NCBI RefSeq assembly: GCF_000246945.1
Contig: NZ_BAEX01000006.1
Span: forward strand, 1 to 64,000
Length of the DNA stretch: 64,000 bases
Direction: 5' to 3'
Source: Myroides injenensis M09-0166
Lineage (GTDB): Bacteria > Bacteroidota > Bacteroidia > Flavobacteriales > Flavobacteriaceae
Shown: positions 43,953-54,484 of the stretch, one piece after another
Position numbering within the stretch: position 1 is the stretch's first letter
Layout: every line of letters starts with the position of its first letter
Notes under the pieces: model-generated
What the model saw: only the letters and a program-made list of their open reading frames with translations
What the model was told of the DNA's origin: nothing
Database searches by the model: none
Program-made: the position numbers and the translations under genes

Positions 43953-44912
43953 TTAGATAGAGGCTCTTTTAATAATTTGTTTGATGTTTTCTGATTTACC
44001 CATAGAGTAGTAGTGAACGATTGGGATACCAGCTGCTATTAATTCTTTTGTTTGTTGAGCACACCATTCTATACCAATCTCCTTAACAGCAGTATTGTCT
44101 TTGGCTTTCTGTACTTCAGCTACTAATGTATCAGGTAAATCTACTTTAAAACGTTGAGGTAATAGATTTAATTGACTTAGTGTAGCTAATGGTTTCAGAC
44201 CTGGGATAATAGGAACATCTATACCGATTTCTCTGCATGACTTGACAAAATCAAAAAACTTCTGATTATCAAAGAACATTTGAGTGATAATATAATCTGC
44301 TCCTTTGTCTATTTTCTGCTTTAGATATTTTAAATCTGTATCAAAGTTAGGCGCTTCCATATGTTTTTCTGGATATCCAGCGACACCAATACAAAAGTCT
44401 GTTTTACTTGTGTTTTCAAGTTCGGGATCTAAGTAGATACCATCATTTAGATTTTGAATTTGCTGTACTAAATCACAAGCGTATTTATTACCTTTTTCTT
44501 CTGGTTTAAAATAAGTTTCATTTTTAACAGCATCTCCTCTTAAGGCTACTACATTGTCTATACCCAAAAAGTCAAGATCAATTAAGAAGTTTTCAGTGTC
44601 TTCTTTAGAAAAACCACCACATAAGATATGAGGAATAGCATCTACCTTGAATTTGCTTTGTATAGCAGAACAGATACCTACGGTTCCAGGGCGTTTTCTT
44701 ACGACTCTTTTTTCCCATAGTCCATTACCAGCTTCTCGATATTCATATTCTTCTCTGTGATAGGTTACGTCTATGAAAGGTGGTTTAAATTCCATTAAAG
44801 GCGCTATAGAATCAAAAATACCTTGGATATTTTGACCTTTTAAAGGAGGCAATATCTCGAATGAGAATTGGATTTTTCCTTTTGCTTTTTGGATGTGTTC
44901 TGTTACTTTCAT
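43953..44912 (-). CDS. metF: Methylenetetrahydrofolate reductase
   Basis: FAD enzyme reducing 5,10-methylene-THF to 5-methyl-THF, the methyl donor for MetH. 319 residues. [15 protein letters not shown] at the N-terminus has the catalytic Glu; [69 protein letters not shown] are family motifs, with the usual GYPEKH and TQMFFD. Its ATG overlaps the metH stop (ATGA), so the last two genes are translationally coupled. Last gene of the methionine operon. Confidence 0.96.
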   Translation of the reverse strand: MKVTEHIQKAKGKIQFSFEILPPLKGQNIQGIFDSIAPLMEFKPPFIDVTYHREEYEYREAGNGLWEKRVVRKRPGTVGICSAIQSKFKVDAIPHILCGGFSKEDTENFLIDLDFLGIDNVVALRGDAVKNETYFKPEEKGNKYACDLVQQIQNLNDGIYLDPELENTSKTDFCIGVAGYPEKHMEAPNFDTDLKYLKQKIDKGADYIITQMFFDNQKFFDFVKSCREIGIDVPIIPGLKPLATLSQLNLLPQRFKVDLPDTLVAEVQKAKDNTAVKEIGIEWCAQQTKELIAAGIPIVHYYSMGKSENIKQIIKRASI

Positions 44913-47900
44913 AGTTCGTTTGCTGTTAATTTATTATTCTGAGCTAAGTTTGGTGCTAACCATCTTTCTGCTTCTTCTTTACTTATTTTTCTTCTTCTAG
45001 CGTAATCTTCTAATTGATCTTGTTCTATTTTCCCAAGTCCAAAATATCTGCTCTGGGGATGAGCAAAATAGTAACCTGAAATTGCAGCAGCTGGAAACAT
45101 GGCATAACTTTCAGTGAGCTTGACACCGATTTGTTTTTCTACGTCCAATAACTTCCAAATAGTTCCTTTTTCTAAATGATCAGGACAGGCTGGATATCCT
45201 GGAGCTGGTCGTATTCCTTGATATTTTTCTTTGATTAACTCTTCGTTACTCAATACCTCATCATTAGCATAGCCCCATATTTCTTTTCGTACCTGATGGT
45301 GTAAATATTCTGCAAAGGCTTCTACTAATCTGTCGGCTAGCGCTTTTACCATTATAGCATTATAGTCGTCAAGATTTTTTTCATATTCTTTTGCTATTTC
45401 ATTTACGCCAAAACCTGTTGTCACACAGAACAAACCTATATAATCTTCAAGCCCTGATTTCTTAGGTGCAATAAAATCGGCTAGGGCAATATTGGGTGCT
45501 TTGACGTTTTTTAATGATTGTTGACGTAAAGTAAGTAGTGAATCTAGTACTTCACCCTTCTCTCCATATATCTCAATGTCGTCATCATTAACTTGATTTG
45601 CAGGGAATATTCCTATAATTCCTCTAGCTTCAAACCAACGCTCATTAATGATCTTATCAAGCATTTTAAGAGCATCATCATATACCTGAGTAGCTGTTTG
45701 TCCTACTATTTCGTCTGTTAGTATTTCTGGAAATTTTCCAAATAACTGCCATGAACGAAAAAATGGTGCCCAGTCGATAAAAGGCAATAGCTCATCAAGC
45801 TCAATAGTTACTGTCTTTGTCCCTATAAAATTGGGACGGGTGATGTCTTCTTGTTTCCAGTCTATTTTGAATTTGTTTTCTCTCGCTTGTTGTAAGGTGA
45901 TATAGTTTTTCTCTCTCGCTCTGCCTAAATAGTCACCTCTTAGTTTTTCATATTCTTGTTTGATATTTTCTTTAAATTCTTCTCTAACTTCTTTTTGTAA
46001 TAGTTGATTTGCAACTGTTACTGAACGAGAAGCATCGTGTACATGTACAACGCAATTGTGATATTCAGGTGCTATTTTTACAGCAGTGTGAACACGTGAT
46101 GTAGTTGCTCCACCAATCATTATTGGTATTTTACAATCAATCTTGTCTAATTCTTTAGCTAGATGAACCATCTCATCAAGAGAAGGAGTAATTAAGCCAC
46201 TCAGTCCTATGATATCTACTTGTTCTTTTATAGCTGTTTCAATTATTTTTTCAGGGGGAACCATAACGCCTAAATCAATAATTTCATAGTTGTTACAAGC
46301 AAGTACAACGGCTACAATATTTTTGCCAATATCATGGACATCTCCTCTAACTGTCGCCATAAGTATTTTGCCAGCATTCGAAGTCGATGCTATGGCATTT
46401 TTCTTCTTGCTCTCTTCAATAAAAGGTAGGAGATAAGCAACTGCTTTTTTCATCACTCTTGCTGATTTCACTACTTGAGGTAAGAACATTTTTCCTGCAC
46501 CAAATAGGTCTCCCACGACATTCATGCCGTTCATTAAGTATATTTCAATTACTTGAATAGGTTGATCTACACTTAATCTAGCTTCTTCAACATCATCATG
46601 TATGTAAGTTTCAATTCCTTTTACTAATGAATGTGTTAGTCTTTCTTGAATAGAGCCAGAACGCCATTCTTCGATTTTTGCTGTTATTGAGTCTGTATGG
46701 GTATCTGTTTTGATACTTTCAGCATAATCTAATAAGCGTTCTGTGGCATCAGATCGTCTGTTTAATAAAACGTCTTCTACGTACTCCATCAATTCTTTAT
46801 TCACCTCATCATAGATTTCTAACATTTCTGGATTGACAATTCCCATATTCATACCATGTTGTATAGCATGATACAGGAAAGCGGCATGCATTGCTTCTCG
46901 CACTTTATTGTTTCCTCTAAACGAGAAAGATACATTACTTACACCTCCACTTATGTTAGCATAAGGTAGGTTTTCTCTTATCCATTTTGTAGCGTGAAAG
47001 AAATCAAGAGCATTATTATTGTGCTCTTCCATTCCTGTAGCTACTGGAAAAATATTTGGGTCAAAGATGATATCTTGTGGTGGAAATCCTACTTCATTTA
47101 CTAAAATGTCATAAGATCGCTTACATATCTCTATTCTTCTTTCATAAGAATCTGCTTGTCCTTTTTCATCAAATGCCATAACTACAGTTGCCGCACCATA
47201 GCGTTTAATTAACTGTGCATGTGCTATAAAGTTTTCTTCTCCTTCTTTTAAGCTAATAGAGTTAACGATTCCTTTTCCTTGTATTACTTTTAATCCTGCT
47301 TCTATTATTTCCCATTTCGAACTATCCACCATTATAGGCACCCTAGATATATCGGGTTCTGACGCGATGAGATTTAAGAAATTAGTCATGCAATGCACGC
47401 CATCTAATAAACCTTCATCCATATTAATATCTATAATCTGAGCGCCATTTTCTACTTGATCTCTTGCAACTGCTAGTGCTTCATCAAATTTCTCTTCTTT
47501 TATTAAACGTAAGAATCGGCGTGAACCTGTTACATTAGTACGCTCGCCAATATTTATAAAATTCGATTCAGCAGTTACATACAAAGGTTCTAGACCTGAT
47601 AATGCCAGAAAAGGTTTAACAGAAGAGTTTGCTCTAGGTATTTTTTTTCTAGCTTCTTGATGCTCCTTAACAGACTGAGCAATTAATTTTATATGTTCTG
47701 GTGTTGTACCACAACATCCTCCAATAATTTGTACTAAGTTCTGTTGTAAAAAGCTATCTATTAGCGCTTTCATTTCAGTAGGAGTTTGATCATACTCTCC
47801 AAAATGGTTTGGTAATCCAGCATTAGGATGGGCAGAGATATTAACTGCTGCATGTTGACTAAGCTGTTTGATATATGGTTCTAATTGTTCTGCTCCTAAG

Positions 47901-48649
47901 GCACAGTTAAATCCTATACTCAATAGCGGAATGTGTGATATTGAGATAAGAAAAGCTTCAACTGTTTGTCCTGATAAGGTACGTCCAGAGGCATCAGTAA
48001 TTGTCCCTGATATCATAATTGGTATTTCAATATTTCGCTCTATTTGAATCTCATCAATTGCAAACAACGCAGCTTTTGCATTTAAGGTATCAAAAATTGT
48101 TTCTACCAATAAGAGATCACATCCTCCGTCTAATAGTGCTTCTGCTTGTTGTTTATAAGCAATTCTCAAGTCGTCAAATGTAATTGCTCTATATCCAGGA
48201 TTATTTACGTCTGGAGATAAACTAGCTGTTTTGTTTGTAGGGCCTATTGCTCCAGCAACAAATCTAGGTTGGTCTGGTATGAGCGTTTCAATTTCGTCAG
48301 CAACTTCTCTCGCTATTTTTGCAGATTGGTAATTTAATTCGTAAACAATATCTTCTAAATGGTAATCTGCCATTGCGATAGTAGTACCAGAAAAAGTGTT
48401 TGTTGATAAAATGTCCGCTCCTGCTAAAAGATATTTTCGATGAACTTCTTTTACAGCATCAGGCTGTGTTAATGACAACAAATCATTGTTTCCTTTTAGA
48501 GGATGTGCAAAATCAGCAAAGCGCGCACCTCTAAAGTCTTCTTCTGAAAAATGATAAGCCTGTAACAATGTACCCATCGCTCCGTCAAGTACAAGTGTTT
48601 TTTCTTTTAAAAGGCTTTTAATATCAGTTTTTATTTTCGTTGTTGACAT
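44909..48649 (-). CDS. metH: Cobalamin-dependent methionine synthase, full length
   Basis: Transfers the methyl group of 5-methyl-THF to homocysteine through methylcobalamin. All four modules are in one 1246-residue chain: homocysteine domain (1-330) with zinc cysteines in GFNCALGAE and [11 protein letters not shown]; folate domain (about 350-620, [16 protein letters not shown]); cobalamin cap and Rossmann domain with D770-V-H772-D-I-G; and the AdoMet activation domain ([12 protein letters not shown] near the C-terminus). No MetE is seen nearby, so methionine synthesis here would need B12. Followed directly by metF. Confidence 0.97.
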   Translation of the reverse strand: MSTTKIKTDIKSLLKEKTLVLDGAMGTLLQAYHFSEEDFRGARFADFAHPLKGNNDLLSLTQPDAVKEVHRKYLLAGADILSTNTFSGTTIAMADYHLEDIVYELNYQSAKIAREVADEIETLIPDQPRFVAGAIGPTNKTASLSPDVNNPGYRAITFDDLRIAYKQQAEALLDGGCDLLLVETIFDTLNAKAALFAIDEIQIERNIEIPIMISGTITDASGRTLSGQTVEAFLISISHIPLLSIGFNCALGAEQLEPYIKQLSQHAAVNISAHPNAGLPNHFGEYDQTPTEMKALIDSFLQQNLVQIIGGCCGTTPEHIKLIAQSVKEHQEARKKIPRANSSVKPFLALSGLEPLYVTAESNFINIGERTNVTGSRRFLRLIKEEKFDEALAVARDQVENGAQIIDINMDEGLLDGVHCMTNFLNLIASEPDISRVPIMVDSSKWEIIEAGLKVIQGKGIVNSISLKEGEENFIAHAQLIKRYGAATVVMAFDEKGQADSYERRIEICKRSYDILVNEVGFPPQDIIFDPNIFPVATGMEEHNNNALDFFHATKWIRENLPYANISGGVSNVSFSFRGNNKVREAMHAAFLYHAIQHGMNMGIVNPEMLEIYDEVNKELMEYVEDVLLNRRSDATERLLDYAESIKTDTHTDSITAKIEEWRSGSIQERLTHSLVKGIETYIHDDVEEARLSVDQPIQVIEIYLMNGMNVVGDLFGAGKMFLPQVVKSARVMKKAVAYLLPFIEESKKKNAIASTSNAGKILMATVRGDVHDIGKNIVAVVLACNNYEIIDLGVMVPPEKIIETAIKEQVDIIGLSGLITPSLDEMVHLAKELDKIDCKIPIMIGGATTSRVHTAVKIAPEYHNCVVHVHDASRSVTVANQLLQKEVREEFKENIKQEYEKLRGDYLGRAREKNYITLQQARENKFKIDWKQEDITRPNFIGTKTVTIELDELLPFIDWAPFFRSWQLFGKFPEILTDEIVGQTATQVYDDALKMLDKIINERWFEARGIIGIFPANQVNDDDIEIYGEKGEVLDSLLTLRQQSLKNVKAPNIALADFIAPKKSGLEDYIGLFCVTTGFGVNEIAKEYEKNLDDYNAIMVKALADRLVEAFAEYLHHQVRKEIWGYANDEVLSNEELIKEKYQGIRPAPGYPACPDHLEKGTIWKLLDVEKQIGVKLTESYAMFPAAAISGYYFAHPQSRYFGLGKIEQDQLEDYARRRKISKEEAERWLAPNLAQNNKLTANEL

Positions 48650-48695
48650 AATCTTTGTTGTTAATCGTTTTCATTTATTTCTTAAAAAAAGCTCT

Positions 48696-49889
48696 TTAGT
48701 TTGCAGCAGATAAAGCTTGGTCTAAGTCGTTAATGATATCTTTTACATTTTCTAACCCTACAGATAGTCTAATCAGGTTATCGGTTACTCCTGTAGCTAG
48801 CTTTTCAGCAGGAGGGACTTTACTATGAGTGGTAGATGCTGGATGAGTAACAATTGTTCTACTATCTCCTAAATTTGCAGAACGACTGCAAAGTTGTACA
48901 GCATCTATAAATTTTCTACCTGCTTCTAAGCCTCCTTTAATACCAAAGGCAATTATATTTCCTCCTTGTTTCATTTGCTGTTTGGCAATTGCATATTGAG
49001 GATGACTTGGCAGGAAAGGGTATTTAGCGAACTCTACACTAGGGTGTTTTTCTAGAAACTCTGCAATTGCTAGTGCGTTCTCACAATGTCTGTCAACACG
49101 CACAGCTAGTGTTTCTAGACTTTTTGATAATACCCAAGCGTTAAATGGAGAGATAGAAGCTCCTATTGTTCGTGCAAATACATATATTTTTTGGATGAGG
49201 TCTTTATTTCCAACTGTAACACCTCCACAAACTCTACCTTGACCATCAATAAGTTTAGTCGTAGAGTGAATAACAAGATGAGCACCTAATGCAATTGGGT
49301 TTTGTAAATAGGGCGTAGCGAAGGTATTGTCAACAATAAATAGTAAGTTGTGTTTTCTTGCAATCTCTCCTAGAAAGGCTAGATCTAAAACATCAACACC
49401 TGGATTTGTTGGACTTTCAGCAAACAAGATCTTTGTATTTGGCTGAATAACTTTCTCTATATCATAGACATTATTTAGGTCAAAGTAAGTTGTAGTTACT
49501 CCCCATTCAGGAAACATATTACTAAAAAGTGATCTAGTCGAACCAAAGATATTAGAACATGAAACAATATGATCTCCTGTTTTTAACAATGGGAATAAAC
49601 TACAATATACAGCTGCCATTCCTGTAGCAAAGGCATAACCAGCCTCTGCTTTCTCAAACAAACATATCTTATCAACGAGTTCAGTTTGATTAGGATTAGT
49701 AAATCTTGAATACGAATATTGCTCAACTTCTTCTGCAAAAACAGCTCTCATGTTTTCCGCATCGTCAAATACAAAGCTTGAAGTTAAATACAATGGTGTT
49801 GAATGTTCATTGTATTGTGTTTTTTCTGTTTGTGTTCTTATGGCTTGCGTCTCAAAACAAAAGCCTTCGTTTGCATTAGTTGTACTCAT
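48696..49889 (-). CDS. metZ: O-succinyl/acetylhomoserine sulfhydrylase-like PLP enzyme (MetZ type)
   Basis: Cys/Met metabolism PLP enzyme, 397 residues. The PLP lysine lies in IHSTTKLIDGQGRVCGG; the DGQGR signature is typical of MetZ sulfhydrylases, which make homocysteine directly from an acylhomoserine and sulfide. Further motifs are YSRFTNPNQTELVDKI, FATGMAAVYCSLF and ESPTNPGVDVLDL. The acyl group cannot be read from sequence. One of three related PLP enzymes in the same operon, 57 bases after the thrA-type gene. Confidence 0.82.
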   Translation of the reverse strand: MSTTNANEGFCFETQAIRTQTEKTQYNEHSTPLYLTSSFVFDDAENMRAVFAEEVEQYSYSRFTNPNQTELVDKICLFEKAEAGYAFATGMAAVYCSLFPLLKTGDHIVSCSNIFGSTRSLFSNMFPEWGVTTTYFDLNNVYDIEKVIQPNTKILFAESPTNPGVDVLDLAFLGEIARKHNLLFIVDNTFATPYLQNPIALGAHLVIHSTTKLIDGQGRVCGGVTVGNKDLIQKIYVFARTIGASISPFNAWVLSKSLETLAVRVDRHCENALAIAEFLEKHPSVEFAKYPFLPSHPQYAIAKQQMKQGGNIIAFGIKGGLEAGRKFIDAVQLCSRSANLGDSRTIVTHPASTTHSKVPPAEKLATGVTDNLIRLSVGLENVKDIINDLDQALSAAN

Positions 49890-49946
49890 CTTTTTAATTT
49901 GTTTTTGGTAATATTGAGTGAATGTAAACTCTTAGAGTTTACTATT

Positions 49947-52349
49947 TTATTTATCGGCCAGTCTTAAAATATCTCCAAATACTCCTCTCGCAGTAACGGA
50001 TGCTCCAGCTCCAGCACCTTGTATAATTATTGGGTTTTCGCCATAACTTTCAGTATATATTTCGAAAATACTATCAGAGCCTTTCAATTGACCTAGGGCA
50101 GAGTTTGTAGATACTTCAATTAGTTTTGTTTCTAAAACACCTTTATCCTTTTGTAGATCACCTGATAATTCTCCCACATATCTAAGAACAGTATCTGGTT
50201 TTAGATTTTGTTTAATCTTATCAAAGTAAGGATCTAGTTTTTCTAAGCTCTTTAAGAAAGTAGGTGTGTCTATTTTTTGTAGTTCCTCTGGGATTAGGTT
50301 TTGAATAATGATTTCTTCAAATTCATTTTGTAAGTCTAATTCCCTAGCAAGTATTAAAAGTTTTCTACCTACGTCATTACCCGATAAGTCTTCGCGAGGG
50401 TCAGGCTCCGTGAAACCTTTTTGTATTGCTTCATTTAAAACTGCACTAAATGGACGGTCTTGTACAGAATAGGTGTTGAAAATGTAGCTTAAACTACCAG
50501 AGAATACTCCTTTTATTTTAGTGATGTTCTCTCCTGATAAGTGTAAAAGCTTGATGGTATCTATAAGTGGTAAACCAGCACCAACATTCGTTTCGTATAA
50601 ATATTCTTTATGGTTCGCTTTTAAAGTTTCACGCAATTCTTTGTAGAAACTGTATGATATTGTATTTCCAATTTTATTTGATGAAATTAAATCAAAACCA
50701 TTTTGCACTAGAGGTATGTAATTTTTAATAAACTCTCCTGAAGCAGTATTGTCTATAGCAATTAAATTTTCTAAGTGATTTTGATTTGCAAAATCTATTA
50801 CATCTTGAATGGTATAAGGAACACTTTCTGTTTTGATATTTTCTCTCCAATTGTTTGAGATACCATTTTCGCTTAGCAGTACTTTCTTAGAGTTACCTAT
50901 TGCAAAAATATTAAGTCTAATATTTTTCTTCTCTTCAATAGAAGTGGTCGATTGTAATACTTGATCAATTAAAGTTCCACCTACTAATCCGTGGCCAAAA
51001 ACAGCAATGTTGATTTTCTTAGCAATTCCAAATATTTGTCCATGTATTACATTCAATGCTTTTTTAGCTTCCTCTTTTTTAACAACTAAGCTGACGTTTT
51101 TACCTGTTACAGTATTATTGAATAGAATAGGAACTATTTTATTTTTAACTAATGCAGCATAAGGTTTGTCAAAGGTGCTTAAGTCTTGTCCAATAATAGA
51201 AATTACAGCGATGTCTTTTAGGATAGAAATATTGTTAACATCTTTTGTGTAAAAGTCATTTTGAAACTCTTTTCTCAATGCTTCTGCTGCTAATTCAGCA
51301 TCTTTACTCTCTACAATGAAACCTAAACCTCTTTCAGAAGAACCCTGCGAAATAACTCCAACACTTATATTTTCATTAGCTAATGCAGTAAATACACGAG
51401 CATCAATACCTACAATACCTAATAATCCTCTACCTTCAAATTGTATTAATGCAACATTTGATTCTACTGAAAGTGATTTGATACCTTGCGTAGTTGGTTT
51501 TCCAGAGATTAAAGTTCCTCTGCTATTAGGGTTTAGTGTATTTAATATACGCAATGGTATATTGTTTTCTACTAATGGTAGAATAGTTTTAGCGTGTAAA
51601 ATAGAAGCGCCAAAGTTGGCAAGTTCATTTGCATCGTCGAAATGAAGCTCTTCTATTTTTTGTGCATTTTTAACCCAGTCAGGATTCGCAGTGTAAATTC
51701 CATCTACGTGAGTATAATTTTGTAATTCATCAGCATTGATAAAGTTGGCAAGTAAAGCTGCAGAATAGTTACTACCATTGCGACCTAGTGTTACTGTTTC
51801 TCCTTTTTCAGTAGCCCCAATAAAACCAGTAACTATTGCGATTGCATCTTTGTCTAAAGAATTAAAATACGCTTGTGTCTTTTGACGTGATATATTTTCA
51901 TTAGCTTGTGCACTTCCGAAATTATTATCTGTTATAAAAAAGTTACGGCTGTCGACTGCAATAGCTTTTATACCTTGGTCTAATAATTTTGAAGCTAATA
52001 TTTTACTACATATTACTTCTCCTTGTGCTAATACTTGATCTTTTATTTTTAAATTATAGTCTTCTATTAAGGAAACTCCTTCATATAATTTACTCAATAT
52101 ATCAAGTTCACTTTTTATATCTGCATTTTGATGATATGCTCTATTTTTGAACTCTTCAAAAAGTGTGATATAATCTTGTTGTGTTTTTGCTAATTCTAAT
52201 ATATTTTCTAGTGTATCAGTAGTGTCACCTATTGCCGATACTACTACTGCTATTTTATCTTCTTTTGCTTTGTTCTTTATAATATTTATTACATTATCAA
52301 AAGCTTGACCTGATGCAAGGGATTTCCCTCCAAACTTTACTACTTTCAT
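49947..52349 (-). CDS. thrA: Bifunctional aspartate kinase / homoserine dehydrogenase
   Basis: Two enzymes of the aspartate pathway in one 800-residue chain. N-terminal kinase (1-290): MKVVKFGGKSLASG with the catalytic KFGG, and TLGRNGSNYSAALLA. Two ACT domains (about 295-455) probably provide feedback control. C-terminal homoserine dehydrogenase (about 460-800): FGHGLVGGTLIDQ Rossmann motif, TNVGAGLPLIDTIK, SGSLSYIFNTY, and KGFTEPDPREDLSGNDVGRKLL. It supplies homoserine to MetX directly beside it. ThrA and MetL cannot be told apart from sequence; its place in a methionine operon suggests a MetL-like role. Confidence 0.93.
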   Translation of the reverse strand: MKVVKFGGKSLASGQAFDNVINIIKNKAKEDKIAVVVSAIGDTTDTLENILELAKTQQDYITLFEEFKNRAYHQNADIKSELDILSKLYEGVSLIEDYNLKIKDQVLAQGEVICSKILASKLLDQGIKAIAVDSRNFFITDNNFGSAQANENISRQKTQAYFNSLDKDAIAIVTGFIGATEKGETVTLGRNGSNYSAALLANFINADELQNYTHVDGIYTANPDWVKNAQKIEELHFDDANELANFGASILHAKTILPLVENNIPLRILNTLNPNSRGTLISGKPTTQGIKSLSVESNVALIQFEGRGLLGIVGIDARVFTALANENISVGVISQGSSERGLGFIVESKDAELAAEALRKEFQNDFYTKDVNNISILKDIAVISIIGQDLSTFDKPYAALVKNKIVPILFNNTVTGKNVSLVVKKEEAKKALNVIHGQIFGIAKKINIAVFGHGLVGGTLIDQVLQSTTSIEEKKNIRLNIFAIGNSKKVLLSENGISNNWRENIKTESVPYTIQDVIDFANQNHLENLIAIDNTASGEFIKNYIPLVQNGFDLISSNKIGNTISYSFYKELRETLKANHKEYLYETNVGAGLPLIDTIKLLHLSGENITKIKGVFSGSLSYIFNTYSVQDRPFSAVLNEAIQKGFTEPDPREDLSGNDVGRKLLILARELDLQNEFEEIIIQNLIPEELQKIDTPTFLKSLEKLDPYFDKIKQNLKPDTVLRYVGELSGDLQKDKGVLETKLIEVSTNSALGQLKGSDSIFEIYTESYGENPIIIQGAGAGASVTARGVFGDILRLADK

Positions 52350-52360
52350 GTTGTGCTGAT

Positions 52361-53326
52361 TTAAAATATATTTTTTAATAAATTGTTTAATTGTTCGTAT
52401 TCAATCAAAAAGGCGTCATGTCCGTGTACTGATTGAATTTGATGAAAAGAGATATCCTCTTTAAACTGTTGTATTGTTTTGAACGTTTTTTCTTGTTCCT
52501 CTTTTGTAAACATATAATCACTATCAACTGCGATACTGTGTATTTTGACACTGCTTGTTTGAGCAAATAGTACAATGTCCTTTTCTGTAATATAATTCCC
52601 AATTGTTCTTAGTAAGTGATTCATTAATTTGTATGAAGACAATTTAAATCGGTTACTAAGAGCTGTTCCGTGGTATTGTAACCAGCTTTCAACGGAGTAT
52701 TTATTTTCATCTTCTAAGAAGTGATTGTTAAATTTTAGTTGAAAGGATGCAGGTGTTCTATACAATAACATCGCATGCATTCTAGCATCTTGTATGGGTT
52801 GAGTTGAATTGTTTAATATGTTTTCTTGTATTAATACATTACCTATTACCCAGTCCGAAGCTTTAATACTTGTTGCAATTGGAATTAAATGTTCAATATC
52901 ATGAGGTCTTAAAAAAGCCATTTCCCAAGCAATCCCACCTCCTAAACTACCACCCACTACTGCAAATAGTTTGTGTACACTTATTGCATCAAGAGCTCGC
53001 CAAAATAAGTCTGCTATGATCTTTGTCGTGTATTGTTTATAGTCATCGATGAGGTTTTCTACTTGTTGGTTATAACCATTACCAGGGATGTCAAAAGCAA
53101 TTACAGTATAGCGATTTAAGTCAATTACTTGGTCATGACCTACTAAGCTCTTCCACCATCCTTTATTGCCAGAAACTTCACTATTTCCTGTCAAGGCATG
53201 ATTGACCAATACAATAGGAGCGCTATGTAATGGCTGACCAAATACTTGGTAACTCAATGTTATATCTTGAATATTTTGAGTAGATAAAGAATAGTCGGTA
53301 ATTGTAATTTCTTTTAAGTTGCTCAT
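52361..53326 (-). CDS. metX: Homoserine O-acetyltransferase-like alpha/beta hydrolase (MetX type)
   Basis: Expected to acetylate homoserine to O-acetylhomoserine. 321 residues, shorter than classical MetX (about 370), as is common in Bacteroidota. VNHALTGNSEVSG holds the oxyanion region, nucleophile Ser in VVGGSLGGGIAWEM, Asp in AVDSDYMFTKEEQ, and His in VHGHDAFLIEYE. Operon partners on both sides (11 and 12 base gaps) are the homoserine producer and acylhomoserine users, which strongly supports the assignment. Confidence 0.88.
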   Translation of the reverse strand: MSNLKEITITDYSLSTQNIQDITLSYQVFGQPLHSAPIVLVNHALTGNSEVSGNKGWWKSLVGHDQVIDLNRYTVIAFDIPGNGYNQQVENLIDDYKQYTTKIIADLFWRALDAISVHKLFAVVGGSLGGGIAWEMAFLRPHDIEHLIPIATSIKASDWVIGNVLIQENILNNSTQPIQDARMHAMLLYRTPASFQLKFNNHFLEDENKYSVESWLQYHGTALSNRFKLSSYKLMNHLLRTIGNYITEKDIVLFAQTSSVKIHSIAVDSDYMFTKEEQEKTFKTIQQFKEDISFHQIQSVHGHDAFLIEYEQLNNLLKNIF

Positions 53327-53338
53327 TTTGTAAATGCT

Positions 53339-54481
53339 TTAAATTGTTGCTAAAGCTTGTTCTAAATCTTTTATTAGTTCTTCTGCTTCTTCTAGACCAA
53401 CAGATAGGCGTATAAGACTATCTGTTATCCCTGCTTTTAGTTTTGTTTCTCTAGGGACTGAGCCATGTGACATTTCGTAAGGATAATTACTCATACTTTT
53501 TATACCTCCTAAGCCTTCTGTAAGCTTAAATTGTTGTAAGCATTTTATGAGTCTTAATGCAGTAGCTTTGTTATCATCTTTTAAATCAAAACTGACTACT
53601 CCTCCAAAGTATTTCTGCTGACTTTTAGCTAGTTCATGTCCTTGATGCGTTGCTAATCCAGGATAATAGACTTTATTAATTTTTGGATGTTGATTTAAGT
53701 ATTCTGCTATTTTTTGTGCATTTTCAGAATGCCCTTTAATCCTAAAAAGTAGTGTTTCAATTCCTCTTATGGTTAAAAAACTATCAAATGGACTTAGAAT
53801 AGCACCTGTTGAGTTTTGATGAAACTTTATTTTATTACCTAGTTCTTCTGTTTTTGTAATTATTAATCCTGCTACTACATCAGAGTGACCAGCTATATAT
53901 TTTGTAGCACTGTGAATTACTATATCTGCGCCTAGATCTAAAGGTTTTTGGGCGATAGGTGTAGCAAAGGTATTATCCACGCACAGTGTGATATTGTTTT
54001 CCTTAGCAATAGCTGCTATCTTTTTAATATCTGATATTCTCAGCGTTGGATTAGTTGGACTTTCAATCCAAATTAACTTAGTACTAGGCGTAATGGCTTC
54101 TTCTATATTTTTAATAACTGTAGTGTCTACGTATTTTGCTACAACTCCAAACTTTGCATAAACATCATTTAAAAGACGAAAAGTACCACCATATATATTT
54201 GCTACTGCAATTACCTCATCACCTGAACTCAGCGTTTTAAATACTGCGTCTATTGCTGCCAATCCACTAGCAAAAGCTAATCCACATGTTCCATTCTCAA
54301 GCTTAGCTATTAAGTTTTCTAAAACTTCTCTTGTTGGATTATTTGTACGAGTATAAGAGAAACCTTTATTTTCACCAGGAGCTTCTTGTACAAATGTGGT
54401 AGTTTGGTAAATAGGCACAGCAATTGCTCCAGTAAGTGGGTCAATAGGAATACTATTTAATATGTCTATTTGTTTACTCAT
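53339..54481 (-). CDS. metB: Cystathionine gamma-synthase/lyase-like PLP enzyme
   Basis: Cys/Met PLP family, 380 residues. The PLP lysine is in IHSATKYIAGHSDVVAGLI, the AGHSDVxAG signature of the cystathionine gamma-synthase / gamma-lyase / beta-lyase group rather than of the sulfhydrylases. Other motifs: YTRTNNPTREVLE, FASGLAAIDAV, ESPTNPTLRI. The reaction direction (MetB, MccB or MetC) is not decided by visible residues; position between metY and metX favours a synthase. 3 bases after metY. Confidence 0.82.
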   Translation of the reverse strand: MSKQIDILNSIPIDPLTGAIAVPIYQTTTFVQEAPGENKGFSYTRTNNPTREVLENLIAKLENGTCGLAFASGLAAIDAVFKTLSSGDEVIAVANIYGGTFRLLNDVYAKFGVVAKYVDTTVIKNIEEAITPSTKLIWIESPTNPTLRISDIKKIAAIAKENNITLCVDNTFATPIAQKPLDLGADIVIHSATKYIAGHSDVVAGLIITKTEELGNKIKFHQNSTGAILSPFDSFLTIRGIETLLFRIKGHSENAQKIAEYLNQHPKINKVYYPGLATHQGHELAKSQQKYFGGVVSFDLKDDNKATALRLIKCLQQFKLTEGLGGIKSMSNYPYEMSHGSVPRETKLKAGITDSLIRLSVGLEEAEELIKDLEQALATI

Positions 54482-54484
54482 TGT

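Noticed and set aside
52405-52602. Second minus-strand frame inside the metX-like gene
   Set aside because: Overlaps the catalytic Asp/His end of that gene in another phase with no homology.
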